Positions 34,251 through 42,065 are shown, counted from the stretch's first letter. The stretch: 52,400 nucleotides of DNA from Clostridia bacterium (GCA_017399225.1 JAFQEB010000141.1:1-52400); one strand, 5' to 3'. Notes: generated by a model from the sequence alone, not told the origin. Translations and numbers: made by a program.

Positions 34251-35301
34251 AAAGAATATTGCCCATTCGCGTCCCACCGAGAGCTTCTGGGTGCGAAACA
34301 AGAAGTCCCGCGGCTATCTGCTGAAGAAGGAAGCCGGCAACAAGGCCTACAAGTTCATCCGCTTCCTGCTGCTCTTCGGCCTGTGCTTCATGATCGTGCA
34401 GCCGCTGCTGTCCAAGCTGTCGGTGTCCTTCATGATCGAGGATGACCTGTACGATTCCACCATCATCTCCATCCCCCGCCACCTGACGACGCAGAACTAT
34501 GAGGATCTGGCCAATTACCCCGCGCTGATGCACTACTGGCCTGCCCTGGGCAACACGCTGTTCATCAGTACCGTCGTTTCCCTGCTCCAGGTCGCATCCG
34601 CCACGCTGGTGGGCTACGGCTTCGCCCGCTTCAAGTTCCCGCTGAAGAAGTTCTGGTTCTTTGCGGTCATCCTGACGGTCATCATCCCCCCGCAGACCAT
34701 CTCCACCGCGCTGCACCTGACCTTCTCCCATTTCGATCCCTTCGGCATCGTCAGCTCCTTTACAGGCGGCGACACCATCAATCTGCTGAGTAAGGATTTC
34801 TATCTGAACCTCGGCTTCATCTCCATCCCGGTCCCCTACTTTGCCATGTCTGCCACCTGTCAGGGTCTGAAGAACGGTCTGTACATCTACATGATCCGTC
34901 AGTTCTTCGCCGGCGTGCCGGTCTCCCTGGAGGAAGCCGCCTATGTGGACGGCTGCTCCACCTTCAAGACCTTCTGGCGCGTCATCCTGCCCGACGCGGT
35001 GCCGATCCTGGTCTCCTGCTTCCTCTTCGCCTTCGTCTGGCAGTGGACGGACACCTTCTACACGAAGATGTTCATCAAAGACTCCTCCCTGCCCATGCTG
35101 AGCATGAAGCTCTCCGGTCTGGGAGAAGCCACCGGCAAATGGAAGGAAACCATGACCTACACCGGCAACGTGGCGACCATGGGCCACAAGCAGCAGTTCG
35201 TCTCCACCGGTACGCTGATGGTCATCGCGCCGCTGCTGATCCTGTACCTGTTTGCCCAGAAGGGCTTCGTGGAGTCCATTTCCTCCACCGGCCTGAAGTA
35301 A
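34243..35301 (+). CDS. Sugar ABC transporter permease, MalG type (half-system 2)
   Basis: 352 residues. After a basic N-terminal ~45 residues, six helices with MalG-type features: GNTLFISTVVSLLQVASATL, GYGFARFKFPLKKFWFF, EAA loop LEEAAYVDGCSTFKTFWRVI and the closing GFVESISSTGLK. Compared with its paralogue in half-system 1 it has longer extracytoplasmic segments (after helix 1, and around LTFSHFDPFGIVSSFTGGDT). The gene overlaps the preceding permease by eight bases and uses AAGGTGG. It should form a heterodimer with the 717-aa permease. Confidence 0.93.
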   Translation: MSKKNIAHSRPTESFWVRNKKSRGYLLKKEAGNKAYKFIRFLLLFGLCFMIVQPLLSKLSVSFMIEDDLYDSTIISIPRHLTTQNYEDLANYPALMHYWPALGNTLFISTVVSLLQVASATLVGYGFARFKFPLKKFWFFAVILTVIIPPQTISTALHLTFSHFDPFGIVSSFTGGDTINLLSKDFYLNLGFISIPVPYFAMSATCQGLKNGLYIYMIRQFFAGVPVSLEEAAYVDGCSTFKTFWRVILPDAVPILVSCFLFAFVWQWTDTFYTKMFIKDSSLPMLSMKLSGLGEATGKWKETMTYTGNVATMGHKQQFVSTGTLMVIAPLLILYLFAQKGFVESISSTGLK

Positions 35302-35362
35302 GAAAAAAATTTTCAAAGCAAGCAGGAATTCCATGATTGTGTGTAGAATAACAGAATTTAGC

Positions 35363-35375
35363 TGGTATTATACCA
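35363..35375. promoter_or_regulatory. Palindrome TGGTATTATACCA upstream of the second binding protein
   Basis: A perfect 13-bp palindrome containing the GGTATTNTA motif seen twice before the locus promoter; TATTAT inside it could also be a -10 box. GTGGTATACCAC, a perfect 12-bp palindrome with similar bases, lies before GH10 at 37167. Possible operators. Confidence 0.35.
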
Positions 35376-35417
35376 CAATCCCACTTCGTTCTTGGTCCCA
35401 TAATTAGCGTTGGTTGC

Positions 35418-35516
35418 GAGCGGGCGTGCAGCGTCCATCAGCCGGAAAAGCCGCAGGGTATTGGAATGCGGCCCGGAGGCTGATCCCCATGCTGCTGAGC
35501 GCTGCCCCGCCCGCTC
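35418..35516 (+). promoter_or_regulatory. Structured RNA element in the leader of the second binding protein
   Basis: Nested complementary segments, all perfect: GAGCGGGC (35418-35425) with GCCCGCTC (35509-35516); GCAGCG (35428-35433) with CGCTGC (35500-35505); TCAGCC (35438-35443) with GGCTGA (35478-35483); GCCGCA (35450-35455) with TGCGGC (35467-35472). This makes one long four-helix arm of about 100 nt, ending 47 bases before the start codon. It does not resemble a riboswitch class I know. It could be an RNA-stability or processing element raising expression of the binding protein over the permeases, or an unrecognised regulatory RNA. Confidence 0.55.
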
Positions 35517-35563
35517 CACCGGCGATTATCGGGCGAGAAATAAATATTCAAGGAGGTTTTCCC

Positions 35564-36946
35564 ATGAAGAAGACTCTGGCTATGATCCTGGCGATCATGA
35601 TGCTGCTGGCTGTCGTTCCCGCGATGGCTGAGGGCGTCGAGAACCCCTACGAAGAGTACGGCGTTGAGATCTACACCGACGAGAACGGTGAAGTGATCGA
35701 CCTGGGCGGCATGGAAATCGTTATCTGCGACTGGTGGTCCTCTGACTGGCACGACAACATCGGCAATGCCACCACCTCTGCTGCTGAAGCTACCGAGGAG
35801 TACCGTCTGTGGCTGGAAGAGACCTACAACTTCACCATCAAGCAGGCCGCTGCTACCACCTGGGGCAACTCCCCCACGGACTTCAACGACATCGCCGTGG
35901 CTGGCACCGACATCAACTATGTCTGGATCCTCCGTCCCGGCGCCTGGCTGCAGCCCATGAACGCTGGCCTGTTCTACGACCTGGCCACCCTGGACTGCCT
36001 GGACTTCACCGCCGAGAAGTGGAACCCCGTCATCCGTGACCTGGCCACCAAGGGCGACTCCATCCTGGCCATGCGTCCCGAAGCCGCTGAGGCTCGTAAG
36101 GGCATCTTCTTCAACAAGCGTCTGCTGGCCGAGGCTGGCGTTGATCCCGAGTCCCTGTACGACATGCAGGCCAACGGCACCTGGACCTGGGAAGCTTTCG
36201 AAGAGCTCCTGGCCAAGCTGCACCGCGACACTGACAACGACGGTATCGTTGACAAGTACGCCATGATGTCCTTCTCCTCTCACCTGCTGCCCGCCGCGGT
36301 TACCTCCAATGGCGTGGGCTTCGTCGGCGTTGACGAGAACGGCAAGTATGTGAACACCGCTGAGACCGACGCCTTCCTCGAGGCTATGAACTGGGCGGTT
36401 GACCTGGTCAAGAAGTACGAGATGGCCGCTCCCGAAGGCGCTGAGTGGAACTACTTCGAGTCCGCCTTCATCAACGGTGAAGTTGCGATCCAGTGCCACG
36501 AAGAGTACTTCTCCGGCTCCCTGGCCAACATGGAAGACGACTACGGCTTCGTGATGTTCCCCAAGGGCCCCAAGGCTGATACCTACAAGTGGTCCCCCCA
36601 GGACAACGTGTGGGTCATCCCCGCGAACTACGACGCCGAGCGCGCCTGGAAGATCGCTTTCGCCTTCAACCTCTTCACCAACCCCACCCCCGGCTATGAA
36701 GAGACCGACGACTGGAAGACCGGCTTCTACGGCAAGTACCGCGACGACCGCGCTGTGGACGAGACCATCTCCATGATGCGTGACGGCGCCACCCAGATGG
36801 TGTGGTACACCGACATGATCGCCGGCTACGATCTGGGCGCCGACTACATCTGGGACGTGTACGGCCAGGCTGCGACCCCCGCGGAGCAGGCTGAAGCTAT
36901 GCGCGGCACCTGGCAGGCTTACATCGACGCTGCCAACGGCAACTAA
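35564..36946 (+). CDS. Extracellular solute-binding protein for oligosaccharides (half-system 2)
   Basis: 460 residues. Signal peptide KKTLAMILAIMMLLAVVPAM, cleavage after AMA; there is no lipobox Cys, unusual for a Gram-positive binding protein. The mature part begins with an acidic ENPYEEYGVEIYTDENGEV strand, then the type-1 fold: EIVICDWWSSDWHDN, GIFFNKRLLAEAGVDPESLY, WTWEAFEELLAKLHRDTDND (family signature, with a DTDNDGIVDKYA Ca-like loop) and INGEVAIQCHEEYF. Many Trp/Tyr residues suit sugar stacking. AAGGAGG lies eight bases before the ATG. Separated from the permeases by 262 bp with a structured RNA, and followed by a strong terminator, so it may be produced at a higher level. Confidence 0.92.
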   Translation: MKKTLAMILAIMMLLAVVPAMAEGVENPYEEYGVEIYTDENGEVIDLGGMEIVICDWWSSDWHDNIGNATTSAAEATEEYRLWLEETYNFTIKQAAATTWGNSPTDFNDIAVAGTDINYVWILRPGAWLQPMNAGLFYDLATLDCLDFTAEKWNPVIRDLATKGDSILAMRPEAAEARKGIFFNKRLLAEAGVDPESLYDMQANGTWTWEAFEELLAKLHRDTDNDGIVDKYAMMSFSSHLLPAAVTSNGVGFVGVDENGKYVNTAETDAFLEAMNWAVDLVKKYEMAAPEGAEWNYFESAFINGEVAIQCHEEYFSGSLANMEDDYGFVMFPKGPKADTYKWSPQDNVWVIPANYDAERAWKIAFAFNLFTNPTPGYEETDDWKTGFYGKYRDDRAVDETISMMRDGATQMVWYTDMIAGYDLGADYIWDVYGQAATPAEQAEAMRGTWQAYIDAANGN

Positions 36947-36990
36947 TCGATCAAACCTGACCCCTAATCGCATTCCAAGGTAAACCACCT

Positions 36991-37023
36991 GGGCGGGATA
37001 GCACTCGCTATCCCGCCCTTTTT
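36991..37023 (+). terminator. Strong rho-independent terminator after the binding-protein gene
   Basis: Perfect 12-bp stem GGGCGGGATAGC (36991-37002) / GCTATCCCGCCC (37007-37018), loop ACTC, then TTTTT. It separates the importer genes from GH10-GH43, at least partially. Confidence 0.92.
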
Positions 37024-37180
37024 GTACCCAGAGCACGTTATTTTACGCACTTTGGGTACAGAAAAGGGACTTCGTCCCGTTTTGGCGCTGCTGCGCAGTG
37101 CAGTTCCATTGCGGGAGTCCCGTCGCGCAATGGGCGCGACGCGACGCATAAACCGGAGCCGATACAGTGGTATACCACGC
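37023..37180. repeat. Hairpin chain upstream of the GH10-GH43 gene
   Basis: TGTACCCA/TGGGTACA (37023-37030, 37053-37060), GGGACTTCGTCCC (37066-37078), CCATTGCG/CGCAATGG (37106-37113, 37126-37133) and the palindrome GTGGTATACCAC (37167-37178). No clear promoter could be placed. Confidence 0.6.
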
Positions 37181-37232
37181 CTTCATGGCTTATCCCGGAT
37201 TGATACGAGCACACTTAAAGGAGGAATTCCCC

Positions 37233-39743
37233 ATGAGCGCTTATCAGGATTATCTTGCCGCCGGCCGTGCCGAGGCCATCCCCTCCCTCAAGGAGTTCTA
37301 TAAGGATGACTTCCACATCGGCGCGGCGGTCGCCCCCCACTGGATGTTCCGCCCGGATTGCGACGGCGCGCTGCGCAAGCACTTCTCCAGCCTGACGGCC
37401 GAGAACGTGATGAAGCCCTGCGAGGTGCTGGATCATGCCGCCACCCTGGCCTCCGGCAGCGAGACCCGCGCCGCCTTCAACTTCGCGCCTGCCGAGCCCA
37501 TTATGGCCTACGCGAAGAAGAACGGCATGGCCGTGCGCTTCCACACCCTGGTGTGGCACAACCAGACCCCCCGCTGGTTCTTTACAGAGGGCTGGTCCGA
37601 CGCGCCCGACGCGCCCCTTGCTGACCGCGAGACGATGATCCGCCGCCTGGAGAATTCCATCGCGGACGAGATGGACTACGTTAACCGCACCTGGCCCGGC
37701 CTGGTCTACGCCTGGGACGTGGTCAACGAGGCCATCGAGCCCGACCACGAGGCCCCGAACATGTTCCGCACCAAGAGCCTGTGGTATCAGATCCTGGGCG
37801 AGGACTTTGTGTTCATCGCCTTCCGCGAGGCCCGCAAGCACCAGGCCGAGGGCCAGAAGCTCTACTACAACGACTTCAACGTCGCCATGCCCAACAAGGT
37901 AGACTGGGTCTACAGCCTGGTCAAGCGCCTCGACGACGAGGGCACGGTGGACGGCGTCGGCTTCCAGACCCACATCGGCCTGGACTACCCGGACTTCGCC
38001 GACTACGAGGCTGCCATCCGCCGTTACGCCGCCCTGGGCCTGACCATCCAGTCCACGGAGATGGATATCCGCGTGCCCGGCGCCGATCCCGCCAGCCAGA
38101 TGAAGCTGGCCGTGCGCTACCGCGACTACTTCGCCATGATGCGCCGCCTGCGCCGCGAGGGCTGTGACATCGACAGCATCACCCTCTGGGGCCTGGCGGA
38201 TGACACCAGCTGGATCATGGGCTGGAACGGCCCCAACTACCCCCTGTTCTTCGACGGTATGCTGCGCCCCAAGGCTGCCCTCTTCGGCGCGCTGCTGGAT
38301 GAGGCCATCCCCGCCACCTATGAGGACGTGCAGGAGCCGGAGGTCGTCGCCCCCGAAAAGTGCATGAAGGACGTGCATCACCACAACCCCGTCATGACCC
38401 AGCGCTTCGGCGCTGACCCCTGGGCGATGCCCTACAACGGCCGCGTGTACCTGTACATGACCGGCGACTTCTACGAGTACAAGGACGACGGCTCCGTCGG
38501 CCCCAACCACTACGGCAGCATCAATAAGCTGCACTGCCTCTCCTCCGACGACCTGGTCAACTGGGTCGATCACGGGGTGATCCCCGCAGCCGGCCCCTTC
38601 GGCGCGGCCAAGTGGGCCCGCAACAGCTGGGCCCCCGCCGCCGCCCATAAGGTGATCGACGGCAAGGAGAAGTTCTTCCTCTACTTCGCCGACAGCGGCA
38701 ACGGCATCGGCGTCCTGGAGGCGGACAGCCCCACCGGCCCCTTCCGTGATCACCTGGGCCACGCGCTGATCAACCGCCACACCCCGAACTGCGCCTCCGT
38801 CACCTGGCTCTTCGACCCCGCCGTGCTGGTGGATGACGACGGCACCGGCTACATCTACGTCGGCGGCGGCGTGCCCGAGGGCCGCGCGGCTGACCCCGGC
38901 ACCGCCCGCTGCTGCCAGCTGGGCGAGGACATGATCTCCCTCGTCGGCGAGCCCCAGCCCTTCAACCCGCCGTGGCTCTTTGAGGACAGCGGCATCGTGA
39001 AGATCGGCAGCAAGTACGTCTACAGCTACTGCACCAACTTCTCCGTGCCTGCGGGCACCCCCGGTTTCCAGAACGGCGAGATCCACACCATGATTTCTGA
39101 CAAGCCCCTGGGCCCCTTCTCCTACGCCGACCGCGTGCTGAAGAACCCGGAGGATTACTTCGGCACCGGCGGCAACAACCACCACTGCATGTTCCAGTTC
39201 GGCGGCAAGTGGTACATCGCCTACCACAACCAGACCCTGGAGCGCACCATCGGCGTGGGCAGCGGCTACCGCTGCACCTTCATTGACCGCATGGACGTGC
39301 AGGAGGACGGCCGCATCGCCATGATCGAGGGCACCTACGAGGGCGTGGAGCAGCTGAAGGCCTTCGACCCCTACTGCACCTTCCCTGCCGCGACGGCGGC
39401 CGCCCTGGCCGGCGTGACCACCATGCCCACCCGCGCTGGCATGTGCCTGTACACCCAGGTGCCCGCCGGCTGGACGATGCTCTCCGGCGTGGACTTCGAT
39501 GAGGGCGCTAAGTCCCTGACGGCGTCCTACAGCTGCGTGTGCGACTGCAAGATCTCCGTGGTGCTGGATGACGTCAGCAACGCCCCCGTGGCGGAGCTCA
39601 GCCTCCCCCGTCCCGGCTGGGGCGTGCGCGGCCCCATCGAGGCTGCCTGCGAGCTGTCCGATGGCATTTCCGGCAAGCACGATGTGTACTTCATCTACAG
39701 CGCCCCGGCGATGCGGGTGATCTCCTACCGCTTCGACCGCTAA
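37233..39743 (+). CDS. Bifunctional GH10 xylanase - GH43 beta-xylosidase/arabinofuranosidase
   Basis: 836 residues, no signal peptide, so intracellular. GH10 domain (~20-365): VRFHTLVWHNQTPRWF, acid/base in YAWDVVNEA (Glu166), nucleophile in IQSTEMDIRV (Glu276), LWGLADDTSW. GH43 five-bladed propeller (~380-700): base Asp395 in RFGADPWAM, Asp528 in FDPAVLVDDDGTGYIYVGGG, acid Glu584 in LFEDSGIVKIGSKYV. A final ~110-residue beta domain (DFDEGAKSLTASYSC) resembles CBM6/CBM36-like tails. The start has AAAGGAGG nine bases upstream. Last gene of the locus. Cytoplasmic GH10 enzymes typically act on imported short xylo-oligosaccharides, and GH43 trims xylose or arabinose, which supports xylan fragments as the importer substrate (inference). 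Confidence 0.93.
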   Translation: MSAYQDYLAAGRAEAIPSLKEFYKDDFHIGAAVAPHWMFRPDCDGALRKHFSSLTAENVMKPCEVLDHAATLASGSETRAAFNFAPAEPIMAYAKKNGMAVRFHTLVWHNQTPRWFFTEGWSDAPDAPLADRETMIRRLENSIADEMDYVNRTWPGLVYAWDVVNEAIEPDHEAPNMFRTKSLWYQILGEDFVFIAFREARKHQAEGQKLYYNDFNVAMPNKVDWVYSLVKRLDDEGTVDGVGFQTHIGLDYPDFADYEAAIRRYAALGLTIQSTEMDIRVPGADPASQMKLAVRYRDYFAMMRRLRREGCDIDSITLWGLADDTSWIMGWNGPNYPLFFDGMLRPKAALFGALLDEAIPATYEDVQEPEVVAPEKCMKDVHHHNPVMTQRFGADPWAMPYNGRVYLYMTGDFYEYKDDGSVGPNHYGSINKLHCLSSDDLVNWVDHGVIPAAGPFGAAKWARNSWAPAAAHKVIDGKEKFFLYFADSGNGIGVLEADSPTGPFRDHLGHALINRHTPNCASVTWLFDPAVLVDDDGTGYIYVGGGVPEGRAADPGTARCCQLGEDMISLVGEPQPFNPPWLFEDSGIVKIGSKYVYSYCTNFSVPAGTPGFQNGEIHTMISDKPLGPFSYADRVLKNPEDYFGTGGNNHHCMFQFGGKWYIAYHNQTLERTIGVGSGYRCTFIDRMDVQEDGRIAMIEGTYEGVEQLKAFDPYCTFPAATAAALAGVTTMPTRAGMCLYTQVPAGWTMLSGVDFDEGAKSLTASYSCVCDCKISVVLDDVSNAPVAELSLPRPGWGVRGPIEAACELSDGISGKHDVYFIYSAPAMRVISYRFDR

Positions 39744-39763
39744 ATCTTCCATATTGGCGCAAA

Positions 39764-39797
39764 ACGGCGCGTCCCCGCTTTCCGGGGACGCGCCGTT
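39764..39797 (+). terminator. Rho-independent terminator of the GH10-GH43 gene
   Basis: Perfect 14-bp stem ACGGCGCGTCCCCG (39764-39777) / CGGGGACGCGCCGT (39783-39796), loop CTTTC, followed by TCTCTGTT. Confidence 0.85.
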
Positions 39798-39878
39798 CTC
39801 TGTTGTCTTCCGTTGATCAAACCGGCTGCAAGCGGGCAAAAACGCCCGTTTCTGCTCAGATCAAATCAGCGCACTACC

Positions 39879-39900
39879 AAAAGGCCACCGCGTGGTGGCT
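39879..39900 (-). terminator. Terminator of the murB-rapZ-whiA-crh operon
   Basis: Stem GCCACC (39884-39889) / GGTGGC (39894-39899), loop GCGT; on the minus strand followed by CTTTTGG. It lies about 20 bp past the Crh-like stop. Confidence 0.6.
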
Positions 39901-39918
39901 TCTTCTTATCTCCGTCAC

Positions 39919-40167
39919 TCAGCCCAGCAGCGCCTCGATGGCCTCCACCGCCGCCTGCTCGTCGGGGCCTTCGGCGATCAGCACCAGGTCGGTCTGATCC
40001 TCAGCACTCAGGGACAGGAGGCCCAGCGTGGACTTGGCGTTGACGATCTTCTGGTGGCGGGAGATCATCACGCGGGCCTCAAAGCGGCTGGCCGTCTGCA
40101 CGACCTCGGCCGCCAGCGTACGGGTCAGGGGCTGATTTCCGGGGAAGGTGATGGGCTTGCGGATCAT
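39919..40167 (-). CDS. Crh-like HPr-family regulatory protein lacking the catalytic histidine
   Basis: 82 residues with the HPr fold pattern throughout (VVQTASRFEARVMI, KIVNAKSTLGLLSL, LIAEGPDEQAAVEAIEALL). Numbering from the ATG at 40167 lines up exactly with HPr: position 15 is Thr instead of the phosphoryl-accepting His, positions 17 and 18 are Thr-Leu instead of Arg-Pro, while regulatory Ser46 in NAKS is kept. It therefore cannot act in PTS phosphotransfer but can be phosphorylated by HPr kinase, like Bacillus Crh, and serve as a CcpA co-regulator. GGAGG is seven bases upstream; an ATG at 40173 is a poorer alternative. It follows whiA, as crh does in Bacillus. Confidence 0.88.
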   Translation of the reverse strand: MIRKPITFPGNQPLTRTLAAEVVQTASRFEARVMISRHQKIVNAKSTLGLLSLSAEDQTDLVLIAEGPDEQAAVEAIEALLG

Positions 40168-40169
40168 AA

Positions 40170-41165
40170 TCATTCCTCCTGTGTGTCTGCGTCGTATCTT
40201 GCTTTTGCTTCCGCTGCCTCCTCCGCCTCCAGAGCCTTCACGATCTCCATCAGGCGGCGCATACGGTGATTTACGGCTGATTTGGACAGGGGCGGCTCGA
40301 ACATCTGGCCCAGTTCCACGAGGGAGAGGTCGGTGTTGTCCAGCCGCTTCTGGGCAATCTCCTGCAGGGCAGGCGGCAGGGAGCGCAATCCCCGCTGGAT
40401 GACATAATGGCGGATGCCCTGCACCTGTGCGTCCGCCGCGGTGACGGTGCGCTCCAGATTATGCCCGTCGCAGTTGATGGCACGGTTCGCCGCGCCGCGG
40501 GCCTGCTTGCGGATGCGCACGTCCTCCAGGGCAAACACGCTGTTGCTGGCGCCCATGAGGGCCAGCGCATCGCTGATGTGCTGGGCGCTCTTGAGATACA
40601 CCACCGTCGCAGCCTTGCGGACGTAGGTATTCACCGGCAGGCCGGACTTATCCAGCAGGCGGCTGAGCTCCTTGACCAGGCTCTGGTCGGTGGTGGAGAT
40701 TTCAAAATGGTATTCCTTATCCGGCGCGGTCATGGTACCGGAGCCCAGGAAGGCCGCCCGCAGATAAGCCCTGCGGCAGCACTGGCGGGTCATGGGGTGA
40801 CGCACGGCCGTGCGGCGGTAGCGGATGCTGCCGTCCTCATTCTGCTCGATCATGTGCAGGGCCAGCATCAGGCGCTGGCTGTCCTCATCGCCGATGGTCA
40901 GCACACAGGTGCGCTGGCCGCCCAGGCGGGCGTGCTGCACATAATGCAATCGGGGCGTGATGTTCATGCGGGCGCGCAGCAAACGGAAGATTCGCCGGGC
41001 CAGGGCGGCATTCTCCACGCGGTACTGCACCTGCACGCGGCCCAGGCCGTGGAAGCTGAGGCTGCCGCTGGTGCGGTACAGGGCCGTCAGCTCGCTGAGC
41101 ATACAGCAGTTTTTACCCAGGGGCAAACGACACAGCTCATCCTTGACATTCAGTGAAAACGACAT
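40170..41165 (-). CDS. whiA: WhiA, sporulation/cell-division DNA-binding regulator
   Basis: 331 residues of normal WhiA layout: N-terminal MSFSLNVKDELCRLPLGKNC, degenerate LAGLIDADG homing-endonuclease-like fold (CCRRAYLRAAFLGSGTMTAP, YHFEISTTDQSLVKELSRLL) and a C-terminal helix-turn-helix (NTDLSLVELGQMFEPPLSKS, then AVNHRMRRLMEI). It binds DNA and affects chromosome segregation and division in Gram-positives. Starts one base after the rapZ stop with GGAGG eight bases before the ATG, within the rapZ end. Confidence 0.96.
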   Translation of the reverse strand: MSFSLNVKDELCRLPLGKNCCMLSELTALYRTSGSLSFHGLGRVQVQYRVENAALARRIFRLLRARMNITPRLHYVQHARLGGQRTCVLTIGDEDSQRLMLALHMIEQNEDGSIRYRRTAVRHPMTRQCCRRAYLRAAFLGSGTMTAPDKEYHFEISTTDQSLVKELSRLLDKSGLPVNTYVRKAATVVYLKSAQHISDALALMGASNSVFALEDVRIRKQARGAANRAINCDGHNLERTVTAADAQVQGIRHYVIQRGLRSLPPALQEIAQKRLDNTDLSLVELGQMFEPPLSKSAVNHRMRRLMEIVKALEAEEAAEAKARYDADTQEE

Positions 41166-42065
41166 TTACTTTGCCTCCGCGCTGCTCTTCCACAGGGCCT
41201 GCTCCAGCGCCAGGTCGCGGTGGGAGACCGTCGCCTGCCAGCCCTGCGCCTTGAGGAAGGCACAGGTATGCTCCGCAATGGCAACGCTGCGGTGTGCGCC
41301 GCCCGTGCAGCCGATGGCAATGGACAGGCTGCGCTTCCCCTCCTCCTGATAATGGGGCAGCAGGAAGGCCAGCAGATCATCCAGCTTTTCAAGGAAAGCC
41401 ACCGTGACCGGATTATCCAGCACGAAGTCCTTCACATCCTGATCCAGGCCGGTATGCCGCCCCAGGCCCTCGATATAAAAGGGGTTGGGCAGGAAGCGCA
41501 CGTCATAGACCAGGTCCGCCTGGCGGGGCAGTCCGCGCTTGAAGCCGAAGGAGGAGACCTCCACACGCATGGCGTCGGACTGGCTCTCGCCGGAGAAAAT
41601 GCTGCCCAGATACTGCCTGAGCTCCCGATTCTTGAGGGACGTGGTATCAATGATATGGTTCGCCGTCTCCCGCAGGGGCTGCATGATGCTGCGCTCCCGG
41701 TCGATAGCTTCGGTGAGGGAGACGCCCTCCCGGGCCAGGGGATGATCGCGGCGGGTCTCCTTGTAGCGGCTGACGAGAGCCTCGTCACTGGCCTCCAGGA
41801 AGAGGATCTCGATGTTGTAGCCCACCTCGCGGCTTTCGGCGATCAGATCGCTGACGGCCTTGGCGTCGAACAGCTCCGCACTGCGGACGTCCACCGCCAT
41901 GGAGACCAGCGGATAGCCCACCGTGGACTGCTCAAAGGCCTCCATCATCTTGAACATCATGTTGGGCGGCAGGTTATCCACGCAGAATGCGCCCATATCC
42001 TCCAGATACCGGTTGACGGACGTTTTTCCTGCGCCGCTCAGGCCGGTCACCAACAGAAATCGCAC
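41166..42065 (-). CDS. rapZ: RapZ/YvcJ nucleotide-binding protein
   Basis: 299 residues. N-terminal P-loop VTGLSGAGKTSVNRYLED, ENLPP-like FCVDNLPPNM, Walker B-like stretch, and C-terminal domain motifs PNPFYIEGLGRHTGLD and IGCTGGAHRSVAIAE, diagnostic of RapZ/YvcJ (RNase adapter in enterics; GTP/UDP-sugar-linked regulator in Firmicutes). GTG start at 42065 chosen because AAGGAGG lies eight bases upstream and the P-loop begins directly after it; the frame extends 16 codons upstream without family similarity. Unlike in most Firmicutes, yvcK/mgfK is not between this gene and whiA. Confidence 0.95.
   Translation of the reverse strand: MRFLLVTGLSGAGKTSVNRYLEDMGAFCVDNLPPNMMFKMMEAFEQSTVGYPLVSMAVDVRSAELFDAKAVSDLIAESREVGYNIEILFLEASDEALVSRYKETRRDHPLAREGVSLTEAIDRERSIMQPLRETANHIIDTTSLKNRELRQYLGSIFSGESQSDAMRVEVSSFGFKRGLPRQADLVYDVRFLPNPFYIEGLGRHTGLDQDVKDFVLDNPVTVAFLEKLDDLLAFLLPHYQEEGKRSLSIAIGCTGGAHRSVAIAEHTCAFLKAQGWQATVSHRDLALEQALWKSSAEAK

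Noticed and set aside
35418..35516. SRP RNA, cobalamin or TPP riboswitch
   Set aside because: None of the hallmark conserved boxes of these classes is present; only nested stems are seen.
37215..39839. 874-codon frame antisense to GH10-GH43
   Set aside because: The sense frame shows complete active sites; antisense product has low-complexity composition.
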